Source: RPQJ01 sp963823535 (GTDB taxonomy: Bacteria; Pseudomonadota; Gammaproteobacteria; Steroidobacterales; Steroidobacteraceae). Taken from it: a DNA stretch of 64,000 nucleotides. Position 1 is the stretch's first letter, and each line of letters starts with the position of its first letter. The position numbers were made by a program, and so were the translations under genes. The DNA is taken from the NCBI GenBank assembly GCA_963823535.1, contig CAWGLZ010000006.1, forward strand, positions 992,001-1,056,000, given 5' to 3'. This document shows positions 1 to 7,680 of the stretch, in pieces. Under the pieces are notes generated by a model, which did not search any database, was not told the DNA's origin, and saw only the letters and a program-made list of their open reading frames with translations.

Positions 1-563
1 AGGTCGCGTTGCCCGGCGGCCGTGTGGGTGCGGAACTGGCCGAGCACGTACACGTGCTCGTGCTCGTAGATGCGCTCCTCGTAGTAGCGGTACTCGCGCT
101 CGCCGAAGGGGTTGCGGGGCTGGCCCATTGGCCCGGTCGGCCAGGGGGCGTCGCCGTACCAGGTGGTGGACTCCCCGGTCAGGATCTCGGCGCCCGAGGG
201 TTGCACGATGCATTCGCCCGTGCCGTCCTCGAGCAGGAACGGCTGCTCCGAGCGGCCGGAATTGACCGTCTGCCAGGTCGCCCGGCGCTTGCCCGGCGAA
301 CCCGATCCTGTTCGCCGCTGGACGCGATAGCGCCACCAGACGCAGGGTCGCTGCGTGAGCGGCGCGAGGTTCCGTGAGCCGTCGAGTGCGCGGCAGCGGC
401 CGCCGAGCTCGACGTAGCCCTGGGCGGCGGAGCGGATGCGCGAGGTCGGAGTGTCCTCGACCATGCGCGCGACGTGCAGCCAGCGGAAGGCATACCAGCC
501 GCCGCCGCCGACGGCGACCCCGAGCACCAGCAGCCAGAACCAGAGATCCGACGGATCAGCCAA
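1..563 (-). CDS. GIDE-domain membrane protein, partial (C-terminus off the window)
   Basis: This gene runs off the left edge of the window. It probably starts at a TTG (561-563) that overlaps the lemA stop codon. The N-terminus reads DPSDLWFWLLVLGVAVGGGG, a short hydrophobic segment of about 15-18 residues that fits a membrane anchor. A soluble domain follows, containing TSRIRSAAQGYVELGGRC and RPCVWWRYRVQ, then an aromatic EREYRYYEERIYEHEHVYVLG stretch. This resembles the GIDE domain of the eukaryotic mitochondrial E3 ligase MUL1, which in bacteria occurs without a RING finger beside LemA genes. The overlap with lemA argues for one transcript. The function is unknown; a membrane-stress role is only a guess. 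Confidence 0.72.
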   Translation of the reverse strand, partial: MADPSDLWFWLLVLGVAVGGGGWYAFRWLHVARMVEDTPTSRIRSAAQGYVELGGRCRALDGSRNLAPLTQRPCVWWRYRVQRRTGSGSPGKRRATWQTVNSGRSEQPFLLEDGTGECIVQPSGAEILTGESTTWYGDAPWPTGPMGQPRNPFGEREYRYYEERIYEHEHVYVLGQFRTHTAAGQRD

Positions 564-1128
564 ACAGCTTGCCCAGGTCCACGTCGCGCTTCTGTTCCTC
601 GGTGAACTCGAGCAGCGCCTGCGTCTTGAAGTCGAACAGCCGGGCCACGATCAGGTCGGGGAAGGTCTGGATGCGGATGTTGTTGAGGTTGACGGCCTCG
701 TTGTACAGCTCGCGACGATCGGCGATGGCGTTCTCGAGTTCCGTGATGCGGCCCTGCAGGTGGCGGAAGCTCTGGTCCGCCTTGAGGTCGGGATAGTTCT
801 CGGCCACGGCGAACAGCCGGCCGAGCCCCTCACGCAACTGCTGTTCGGCGGCGCCGAGCGCCGTCACGTCCCCGCTGCCCTGCGCCCGGAAGACGGCCGA
901 CCGGGCCTGCATGACCCGTTCGAGCGTTTCCTGCTCGTAGGCCATGTAGCGTTTGCAGGTCTCGACCAGCTTCGGGAGCTCGTCGTGCCGCTGCGTGAGC
1001 AGCACGTCGATGTTCGACCAGGCCTTGCGGACGTTCTCCCGCAGTGCGACCAGGCCGTTGTAGATGCGCACGACATAGACCGCTGCGACGAACAGCAGGG
1101 CCAGGAGCAACAGCGTTACGACGATCAC
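556..1128 (-). CDS. lemA: LemA family protein
   Basis: A 190-residue protein with one N-terminal membrane segment (about residues 1-20, very hydrophobic) followed by a helical domain. The typical LemA pattern YNGLVALRENVRKAWSNIDV is followed by LLTQRHDELPKLVE, and the C-terminal half has YNEAVNLNN and the PDLIVA turn. LemA proteins are inner-membrane proteins with a soluble, mostly alpha-helical part; their biochemical role is not established. The start is GTG at 1128, the first possible start in this frame. It overlaps the downstream GIDE gene by 8 bases, a pairing seen in many bacteria. Family assignment is firm, function is not. Confidence 0.9.
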   Translation of the reverse strand: MIVVTLLLLALLFVAAVYVVRIYNGLVALRENVRKAWSNIDVLLTQRHDELPKLVETCKRYMAYEQETLERVMQARSAVFRAQGSGDVTALGAAEQQLREGLGRLFAVAENYPDLKADQSFRHLQGRITELENAIADRRELYNEAVNLNNIRIQTFPDLIVARLFDFKTQALLEFTEEQKRDVDLGKLFG

Positions 1129-1231
1129 GGTTCGTTATCCTCCGGGCTCGGTGTGCCCACGGTGCGCAAGATTGCAGTGTAGCGGCGTCGAGCGTCTACA
1201 CTATGGGTCGCAGATTCGTGGATTTTCGGCC

Positions 1232-1762
1232 ATGCCTACCCATCCGTACCGCGGCGTCCACCCCACCCTGGCCGAGGGCGTCTACGTCGACCCCACGGCC
1301 GTGGTGATCGGCGACGTGGAACTCGCCCGCGACGTCTCCATCTGGCCGATGGCGGTGGTGCGGGGCGACGTCAACTATATCCGCATCGGGGCGCGCAGCA
1401 ACGTGCAGGACGGCAGCGTGCTGCACGTGACGCGCCCGTATCCCGGCAGCGACGCCGGCTGGCCGCTGCTGATCGGCGAGGACGTGGTGATCGCCCACAA
1501 GGTGACCGTGCACGGCTGCACGATCGGCCACCGGGTGCTGGTGGGTATCGGGGCCATCGTGCTCGATGGCGCGGTCGTCGAGGACGAGGTGATGATCGGC
1601 GCCGGCAGCGTCGTGACGCCGGGGAAACGACTCGCCTCCGGCGGCCTGTATCTCGGCAATCCGGCGCGGCGGGCCCGCGACCTGACCGCAGCGGAGATCG
1701 CGCGCATCCCCGTGATGGCGGGTTTCTACGTCGACCTCAAGAACGAGTACGCGGTCCCGTAG
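1232..1762 (+). CDS. gamma-class carbonic anhydrase family protein (YrdA/PaaY-like)
   Basis: A 176-residue left-handed beta-helix protein with hexapeptide repeats across residues 20-150. The three metal-binding histidines of the gamma carbonic anhydrase family are present at H65 (SVLHVT), H89 (IAHK) and H94 (VHGC). Arg and Asp of RIGARSNVQD precede them, as in the family. Members of the YrdA/CaiE/PaaY group bind zinc or iron. Some hydrate CO2, others are thioesterases, so the substrate is uncertain. The ATG at 1232 is chosen because the upstream extension has no hexapeptide character and a short beta-strand start is normal here. The 3' end overlaps the convergent aroE gene by 26 bases. Confidence 0.88.
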   Translation: MPTHPYRGVHPTLAEGVYVDPTAVVIGDVELARDVSIWPMAVVRGDVNYIRIGARSNVQDGSVLHVTRPYPGSDAGWPLLIGEDVVIAHKVTVHGCTIGHRVLVGIGAIVLDGAVVEDEVMIGAGSVVTPGKRLASGGLYLGNPARRARDLTAAEIARIPVMAGFYVDLKNEYAVP

Positions 1763-2571
1763 CGGCGCGTCGCTTGAGCGCCTCGAGCACCGGCGCCGTG
1801 TCCGGCCGGACGCCGCGCCAGAGCTCGAACGATTCCGCGCCCTGCTCGACCAGCATGCCCCAGCCCTGCTCGGCCCGCCCGGCGCCGAGCCGGAGTGCCC
1901 AGGCCACGAACGGCGTGTCGCCCACCCCGTACGACATGTCGTAGCAGGTGGTCATCGAGTCCACGACGTCGATCGGGACGACGGGCACCTCGCCGCGCAG
2001 GCCGGCCGACGTGGCGTTCACGATCAGGTCGAACCGCTGCAGCGCGAGATTGCCGAACTCGCAGCCCTTGACCGGGCCCAGCTCGTCGAACTCCTTCGCC
2101 AGCGCCACGGCCCGATCGGCCGTGCGGTTGGCGATCATAAGCAGGCGCGGCTTGAGCGACAGCAGCGGTCCGAGGGCTCCGCGGGCCGCACCCCCCGCGC
2201 CGAGCAGCAGGATGCGGGGCTCCGACCAATGCAGCCCGAGGTTCTGCGTGAGGTCGGCGAGCAGCCCGGCGCCATCGGTGTTGTCCCCGACGAGCTTCTC
2301 GCCGCGCCGGACCACCGTGTTGACGGCATCCGCGAGCTGCGCCCGGGGCGTGAGCTCGTTGACGAGGTCGGCCGCCGCCCGTTTGTGCGGCACGGTGACG
2401 TTGATGCCGCAGCCGCCGTCGCTGAAGAACTCGAGCACGTCGCTGCGGAAGCGCTCTGGCGGTGTCTCGTAGAGGCGGTACACCATGTCCTGCCCGGTCT
2501 GGCGGGCGAACAGGCCGTGGATGAACGGCGACCAGCTGTGCTGGACCGGGTCGCCGAACAGACCGTAACCG

Positions 2572-2579
<8 letters not shown>
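1737..2579 (-). CDS. aroE: shikimate dehydrogenase (NADP+)
   Basis: A 280-residue enzyme of the shikimate pathway that reduces 3-dehydroshikimate to shikimate in the cytoplasm. The substrate-binding serines are S15 and S17 in HSWSPFIH. The catalytic lysine is K66 (NVTVPHK), paired with D102 (GDNTD). The NADP-binding loop is GAGGAARGA from residue 127, and NRT at 151-153 is the usual 2'-phosphate contact. Trp stands between the two serines where Lys is common. The ATG start at 2579 lies inside the end of hemB (8-base overlap), so the two are probably cotranscribed and translationally coupled. Confidence 0.95.
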
Positions 2580-3582
<1,003 letters not shown>

Positions 3583-3726
3583 CTGGGGCTCCGGTCGCGT
3601 GCCGGGCGCGGTTTACACCGGCGCGGCGCGAAGGCTATGGTGCGGGCCTGCCGACCCCGTGGCCGAGCGCCGGGGCGGACCGCCACCCGAGTCGAAATAA
3701 GGCCGCTGTCAGGCCGGTCTTTATAC

Positions 3727-4251
3727 ATGAACGCGCCATTTGCCGGAAAGCACGGGGAAACCGCATTTGCGAGGCTCTGCGACGAGCTGCGGCCGGACCT
3801 GTTCCGGTTCGCCTACTGGCTGGCGCGCGACCGGGAGGTGGCGGAGGACGTGGTGCAGGAGACCTTGCTCCGGGCGTGGCGCTCGCGGGAAAGCCTCGCG
3901 GAGTCGACGGCGGCCAAGCCCTGGCTGCTCACGATCGCCCGTCGTGAGCACGCACGCCTGTATGAGCGGAAGCGCTTCGAGACGGTGCCCGTGGACGACC
4001 TGGTGGGCAGTGAGTCGCCCGAGCTGGCGGCCGTCGAGGAGCAGGAGACATTGGACATGCGCCGGGCCATTGCTGCCCTCGACGCCGATTACCGGGAACC
4101 CCTGGTGCTGCAGGTGCTGATGGGTTTCTCCACGGCGGAGATCGCGAGCCAGCTCGGCCTGACGCAGGCCGCGGTGCTGACACGCCTTTTCCGTGCCCGC
4201 CAGAAGCTGCGCAGGCAGCTCGCGCCGGGACTGGACCCGGAGCCGGAGTAG
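3727..4251 (+). CDS. ECF-type RNA polymerase sigma factor
   Basis: A 174-residue sigma-70 family protein with only regions 2 and 4, as in extracytoplasmic-function sigmas. Region 2 is at about residues 15-85: ELRPDLFRFAYWLARDREVA, then EDVVQETLLRAWR. Region 4 is at about 105-165: DADYREPLVLQVLMGFS, then the helix-turn-helix TAEIASQLGLTQAAVLTRL. The start is the ATG at 3727; reading upstream is out of character for the family. The next gene begins 2 bases after the stop and encodes a zinc-type anti-sigma factor, so the two form a regulator pair. No target promoter could be identified. Confidence 0.9.
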   Translation: MNAPFAGKHGETAFARLCDELRPDLFRFAYWLARDREVAEDVVQETLLRAWRSRESLAESTAAKPWLLTIARREHARLYERKRFETVPVDDLVGSESPELAAVEEQETLDMRRAIAALDADYREPLVLQVLMGFSTAEIASQLGLTQAAVLTRLFRARQKLRRQLAPGLDPEPE

Positions 4252-4253
4252 CC

Positions 4254-4952
4254 ATGGAGTGCCTGGAATTTCGCAGGATCGTCGGCGCGGATCCCCAGCA
4301 TCCGGGGGCCGAGGCGCTCGAGCACGCGGCCGGCTGCTCGCGCTGTACCCGGTTCCTGCGGCAGACCCTGGTGCTGGATGAGCGCATCCGGGCGGCACTC
4401 GCGGTCCCGGTCCCGCCGAGCGCGCGGATTCATGGGCAATCATCGACCGCGACGCTGGTGCCGGGCATGGATCGGCGCCGATGGTACGCGCTGGCGGCCA
4501 GCATCGTGGCCGGCGTGCTGGTCGGGACGCTGCTGTGGGTGAGCGGCCCGCGCGACTCGCTGGCCCAGGACCTCGTCGCGCACCTGGCACACGAACCGCA
4601 GGCACTGGTCGTGACCGGGGAGCCCGAGAGTGCCCGGACGCTCGAGCAGGTGCTCGATCGTGGCGGCGTCCGCCTGCGTCCGGAGGTCGGCACCGTCTCC
4701 TACGCGAACAGCTGCTTCTTCCGCCGGCACGTCGTCCCGCACCTCGTCGTGCAGACCGACGATGGCCCGGTCACGGTGATGGTGCTGCGACACGAGCAGC
4801 CCGCGGGCCGGGTGGCGTTCTCGGAGGAGGGCTATTCGGGCACGATCCTGCCGGCCGGGCCCGGCAGCATCGCGGTGATCGGCCCGACGAACGTGGACCT
4901 CGAGCAGGTCACCGCGCGCGTCCTGTCGGCCGTGGAGTGGCGGCAGGACTGA
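4254..4952 (+). CDS. DUF3379-type anti-sigma factor with HX3CX2C zinc motif
   Basis: A 232-residue predicted membrane protein. Residues 24-31 (H24, C28, C31) form the HX3CX2C motif of zinc-binding anti-sigma domains. One transmembrane helix lies at about 78-97 (WYALAASIVAGVLVGTLLW). The 130-residue periplasmic part contains the DUF3379 features: a Ser-Tyr-Ala-Asn-Ser-Cys segment (residues about 149-154) and a hydrophobic domain ending in VLSAVEW. It most likely holds the upstream ECF sigma at the membrane and releases it on an envelope signal. Sigma and anti-sigma genes are 2 bases apart. The signal is not readable from sequence. Confidence 0.85.
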   Translation: MECLEFRRIVGADPQHPGAEALEHAAGCSRCTRFLRQTLVLDERIRAALAVPVPPSARIHGQSSTATLVPGMDRRRWYALAASIVAGVLVGTLLWVSGPRDSLAQDLVAHLAHEPQALVVTGEPESARTLEQVLDRGGVRLRPEVGTVSYANSCFFRRHVVPHLVVQTDDGPVTVMVLRHEQPAGRVAFSEEGYSGTILPAGPGSIAVIGPTNVDLEQVTARVLSAVEWRQD

Positions 4953-4964
4953 GCATGGGCGCCC

Positions 4965-5576
4965 ATGACTGCCCGCGCTGAATCGCCAGTACCGGACTCG
5001 CGCCCGCGTTGCGCCTGGTCGTACGCGGGCATGAGCGAGGCCTACTTCCGTTACCACGACGAGGAGTGGGGCGTCCCGGTCCACGACGACCGCAGGCAGT
5101 TCGAGTTCCTGATTCTCGAGGGCGCGCAGGCGGGCCTGAGCTGGTCCACCATCCTCAACAAGCGCGAGGGCTACCGCGAAGCCTTCGTCGACTTTGACGT
5201 CGAGAAGGTCGCACGATTCGATCGCCGCAAGGTCGAGCGGCTGATGAAGTTCCCGGGCATCGTCCGCAACCGGCTCAAGATCGAGTCCGCGATCTCGAAT
5301 GCGCGGGCGGTGATCAGGCTGCAGGACGAAGTCGGCGGCCTGTCCGATCACCTGTGGTCCTTCGTCGGCGGGCGGCCCATCGTGAACCGCTGGCGCGCGA
5401 TGAAGCAGGTGCCGGCCACCAGCGCCGAATCGGATGCGCTCAGCAAGGACCTCAAGCAGCGCGGATTCCGCTTCGTCGGCTCGACGATCCTCTATGCCCA
5501 CATGCAGGCGACGGGCATGGTCAACGACCACACGGTCGACTGCTTCCGCTACGCGGCCTGCAAGCGGCTGCGATAG
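4965..5576 (+). CDS. tag: DNA-3-methyladenine glycosylase I
   Basis: A 203-residue base-excision repair enzyme removing 3-methyladenine from alkylated DNA. The zinc ligands of Tag are visible: C16 (RCAW), H31 (YHDEEWG), and a C-terminal HX3C pair in NDHTVDCF. The EEWG and GLSW motifs of the substrate pocket (residues 33-36 and about 59-62) are present. The gene begins 12 bases after the DUF3379 gene and may be read with the sigma/anti-sigma pair. That would place alkylation repair under ECF control; this is inference. An N-terminal extension of about 12 residues relative to E. coli Tag may reflect a later true start. Confidence 0.94.
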   Translation: MTARAESPVPDSRPRCAWSYAGMSEAYFRYHDEEWGVPVHDDRRQFEFLILEGAQAGLSWSTILNKREGYREAFVDFDVEKVARFDRRKVERLMKFPGIVRNRLKIESAISNARAVIRLQDEVGGLSDHLWSFVGGRPIVNRWRAMKQVPATSAESDALSKDLKQRGFRFVGSTILYAHMQATGMVNDHTVDCFRYAACKRLR

Positions 5577-5734
5577 CCACGGCGGATTCGCGCGATCTCC
5601 GTGCGAACGCCGGCGTGACGGCAAGCTGAAGCGACGGCGATTTTCGCCAATGCCGCCACATTTCGACCGCGACCGTACGTGGCGACGCGGGTACAATCCA
5701 AGTATTACAGGTACCAGATCGATCAGATTCTCGT

Positions 5735-5941
5735 ATGACGACCGTCACCGTTTCGCCCAAGTTCCAGGTGGTCATCCCGCTCTCGATTCGGGAGGCGCTA
5801 GGCATCCGGCCGGGCCAGAAGATCCAGGCGATCCAGTACCACGACCGCATCGAGCTCATCCCCGTTCGACCGATCCGCAAGGCGCGTGGTCTCATCAAGG
5901 GCATCGACACCACCGTGCCGCGCGACGACGACCGCGTGTGA
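5735..5941 (+). CDS. vapB: AbrB/SpoVT-type antitoxin of a VapBC pair
   Basis: A 68-residue swapped-hairpin DNA-binding protein. The N-terminal MTTVTVSPKFQVVIPLSIRE is the classic AbrB/MazE/SpoVT start, and GIRPGQKIQ follows. The C-terminal tail is basic then acidic, as in toxin-neutralising tails. Its stop overlaps the toxin start (TGATG), so translation is coupled. VapB-type antitoxins bind and neutralise the PIN toxin and usually repress their own operon. A TACAAT box at 5692-5697 could be the -10 element, but no good -35 was found. Confidence 0.9.
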   Translation: MTTVTVSPKFQVVIPLSIREALGIRPGQKIQAIQYHDRIELIPVRPIRKARGLIKGIDTTVPRDDDRV

Positions 5942-6315
5942 TGAACGTCGTCGATTCGTCCGGCTGGCTGGAGTACCTGGCGGACGGTCCCAACGCTGGA
6001 TTCTTTGCGCCGGCCATCGAGCGTACGCCAGAGCTCGTCGTCCCGACGCTGTCGATTTTCGAGGTCTTCAAGCGGGTGCTGCAACAGCGCGACGAATCTT
6101 ACGCCCTCCAGGTGACCGCGCTGATGCACCAGGGCCGTCTCGCGGACCTGACGGCCCCGCTCGCGATCGACGCTGCCCGGTTGTCGAAGACGGCGCGACT
6201 GCCGATGGCGGACAGCATCATGCTGGCCACGGCGCGGGCCTACGGTGCAAGGTTCTGGACTCAGGACCAGGACTTCGTGGGGATGCCGGACGTCAAGTAC
6301 ACGCCGGCCAGGTGA
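5941..6315 (+). CDS. vapC: PIN-domain ribonuclease toxin (VapC family)
   Basis: A 124-residue PIN-domain protein. The acidic metal-binding residues are in place: D5 (NVVDSSGW), E41 (SIFEVFK), D91 (MADSIMLATA) and D109/D111 (WTQDQDF). VapC toxins cut specific tRNAs or rRNA when free of VapB. The ATG start overlaps the antitoxin stop by one base. No mobile element surrounds the pair; it is a chromosomal cassette between tag and rlmJ. All catalytic residues are intact, so the toxin is likely functional. Confidence 0.9.
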   Translation: MNVVDSSGWLEYLADGPNAGFFAPAIERTPELVVPTLSIFEVFKRVLQQRDESYALQVTALMHQGRLADLTAPLAIDAARLSKTARLPMADSIMLATARAYGARFWTQDQDFVGMPDVKYTPAR

Positions 6316-6318
6316 GCC

Positions 6319-7170
6319 TCACTCCGGCACCAGCCAGTCCACGCGCGTGCCGCCCAGCCCGTCGGGCGACAGCAGCCGATGCAGCTGCGGCAGCAGCGTC
6401 TTCAAGCGCTCGTCGAGCTGCCACGGCGGATTGACGATCACCAGCCCGGCGCCGGCCATGCCCACCTCGGCGTCCTCCGGCAGCACGTTCAGCGTCACGT
6501 CGAGCACCTTGCGAAGGCCGGAGCGCTCGAGCTCGCGGTGGAACCGCAGCGGACCGGCCCGGTTCGTCCGCGGATACCAGACGCAGACCATGCCCGTCGG
6601 CCAGCGCTCGTGCGCGATCCCGAGGCCTGTCATGACGCGGTCGAACTCGAGGTCTGACTCGTAGGGCGGGTCGATCAGCACCAGCCCGCGGTTCTCCCGC
6701 GGCGGCAACTGTGCCTTGAGCGCGGCATAGCCATCGCTTTCGAGCACCGAGACGAGCCGCTGCCGTCCAACGGCCCTCGACAGCGCTGCGGCCTCCTTGG
6801 GCAGTGTTTCCATCAGCACCAGCCGGTCCTGCGGCCGGCGCAGGCGCGCGACGATGAGGGGCGACCCGGGATACGCCGTGATCGCGCTGTGGCCCTTGCC
6901 CGCGGACTCGCGCACGAGATTGACGTAGCTCGCCACTTCGGGCGGGAGCGACGCCGCCGGTGCGTCGAGCAGGCGGCCGATGCCGTTCTTGTACTCGCCG
7001 CTGCGCTGCGCCTGCGCCTCGCTCAGGTCGTAGACGCCGCGGCCGGCGTGCGTGTCGAGGTAGAAGAACGGCGCGGGCTTCATTTTCAGGTGCTCGACCA
7101 TCATGATGAGCACGACGTGCTTCAGCACGTCCGCGAAGTTGCCGGCGTGGTAGGCATGGCGGTAGTTCAT
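6319..7170 (-). CDS. rlmJ: 23S rRNA (adenine(2030)-N6)-methyltransferase
   Basis: A 283-residue SAM-dependent methyltransferase. The N-terminus MNYRHAYHAGNFADVLKH is the signature of RlmJ. The catalytic motif IV is DPPY at 167-170, and the SAM-binding segment includes YLDTHAGRG (37-45). It methylates A2030 of 23S rRNA in E. coli. The start at 7170 is fixed by the conserved N-terminus. The ATG shares bases with a possible start of the divergent lipoprotein gene (CATG at 7168-7171). Confidence 0.95.
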   Translation of the reverse strand: MNYRHAYHAGNFADVLKHVVLIMMVEHLKMKPAPFFYLDTHAGRGVYDLSEAQAQRSGEYKNGIGRLLDAPAASLPPEVASYVNLVRESAGKGHSAITAYPGSPLIVARLRRPQDRLVLMETLPKEAAALSRAVGRQRLVSVLESDGYAALKAQLPPRENRGLVLIDPPYESDLEFDRVMTGLGIAHERWPTGMVCVWYPRTNRAGPLRFHRELERSGLRKVLDVTLNVLPEDAEVGMAGAGLVIVNPPWQLDERLKTLLPQLHRLLSPDGLGGTRVDWLVPE

Positions 7171-7609
7171 GGTCGAGAGAGTACTGCACCACGGGGTGGA
7201 GAAGCCGGCTCGAGGGCGGCGCGGCGCCTGGCTGGCGTGCATGACCGCGATGCTCGCCGGGGCCTGCGCCAGCGGCCAGGACGGCCCACCGCCCCGGACG
7301 CCGCCGGAGGTCCGCATGAATGCGACGCTGCAGTCGATCACCGAGGCCGTGCTGGACGACGCGGCGCGCCTCGCCGGCGTCGAGCGATCCGCGCTCACGA
7401 TCGTCAGCCGCGAGGCCGTCACCTGGTCGGATGGTTCTCTCGGCTGCCCGCAGCCGGGCATGGGCTACACGCAGGCGCTGGTGCCGGGATACCGGGTTCG
7501 CCTTCGGGCCGGTGATCGCGAGTTCGACTATCACGCGAGCGCCCGTGGGCAGTGGATCCTCTGCCCGCCGGGGCGTGCGACGGACCCCGCGCCCCGGGAC
7601 GCCATCTGA
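7169..7609 (+). CDS. putative lipoprotein with WSDGSLGCP domain, copy 1
   Basis: A predicted secreted lipoprotein of up to 146 residues. A basic n-region (KPARGRR) precedes a hydrophobic stretch WLACMTAMLAGA and then a cysteine that would be lipidated; the lipobox (AGAC) is less typical than usual. The mature part carries TWSDGSLGCPQPGMGYTQ followed by VPGYRVRL and EFDYHAS. This pattern is shared with the gene at 11036, so the two are paralogues. I know of this motif in uncharacterised proteins only. The start is uncertain: ATG 7169 overlaps the divergent rlmJ start, and GTG 7196 would still give a signal peptide. The gene converges on the first S8 protease gene. Confidence 0.75.
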   Translation: MVERVLHHGVEKPARGRRGAWLACMTAMLAGACASGQDGPPPRTPPEVRMNATLQSITEAVLDDAARLAGVERSALTIVSREAVTWSDGSLGCPQPGMGYTQALVPGYRVRLRAGDREFDYHASARGQWILCPPGRATDPAPRDAI

Positions 7610-7620
7610 ACCAAAGAAAA

Positions 7621-7646
7621 CGCCCCGGGGATTTCTCCCCGGGGCG
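7621..7646 (-). terminator. rho-independent terminator of the first S8 protease gene
   Basis: An 11-bp perfect stem (CGCCCCGGGGA with its complement) with a TTTC loop. On the minus strand the stem is followed by TTTTCTTTGG, a U-tract. It lies 35 bases beyond the protease stop codon. The plus strand has no T-run after it, so it serves the minus-strand gene mainly. Confidence 0.85.
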
Positions 7647-7680
7647 TCAGTCGAGAACGACTCAGTGGTCGCGGTGACCC

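Noticed and set aside
5735..6315. VapBC as part of a defence island or plasmid remnant
   Set aside because: Neighbours are tag and rlmJ, core genes; no other defence or mobility genes nearby.
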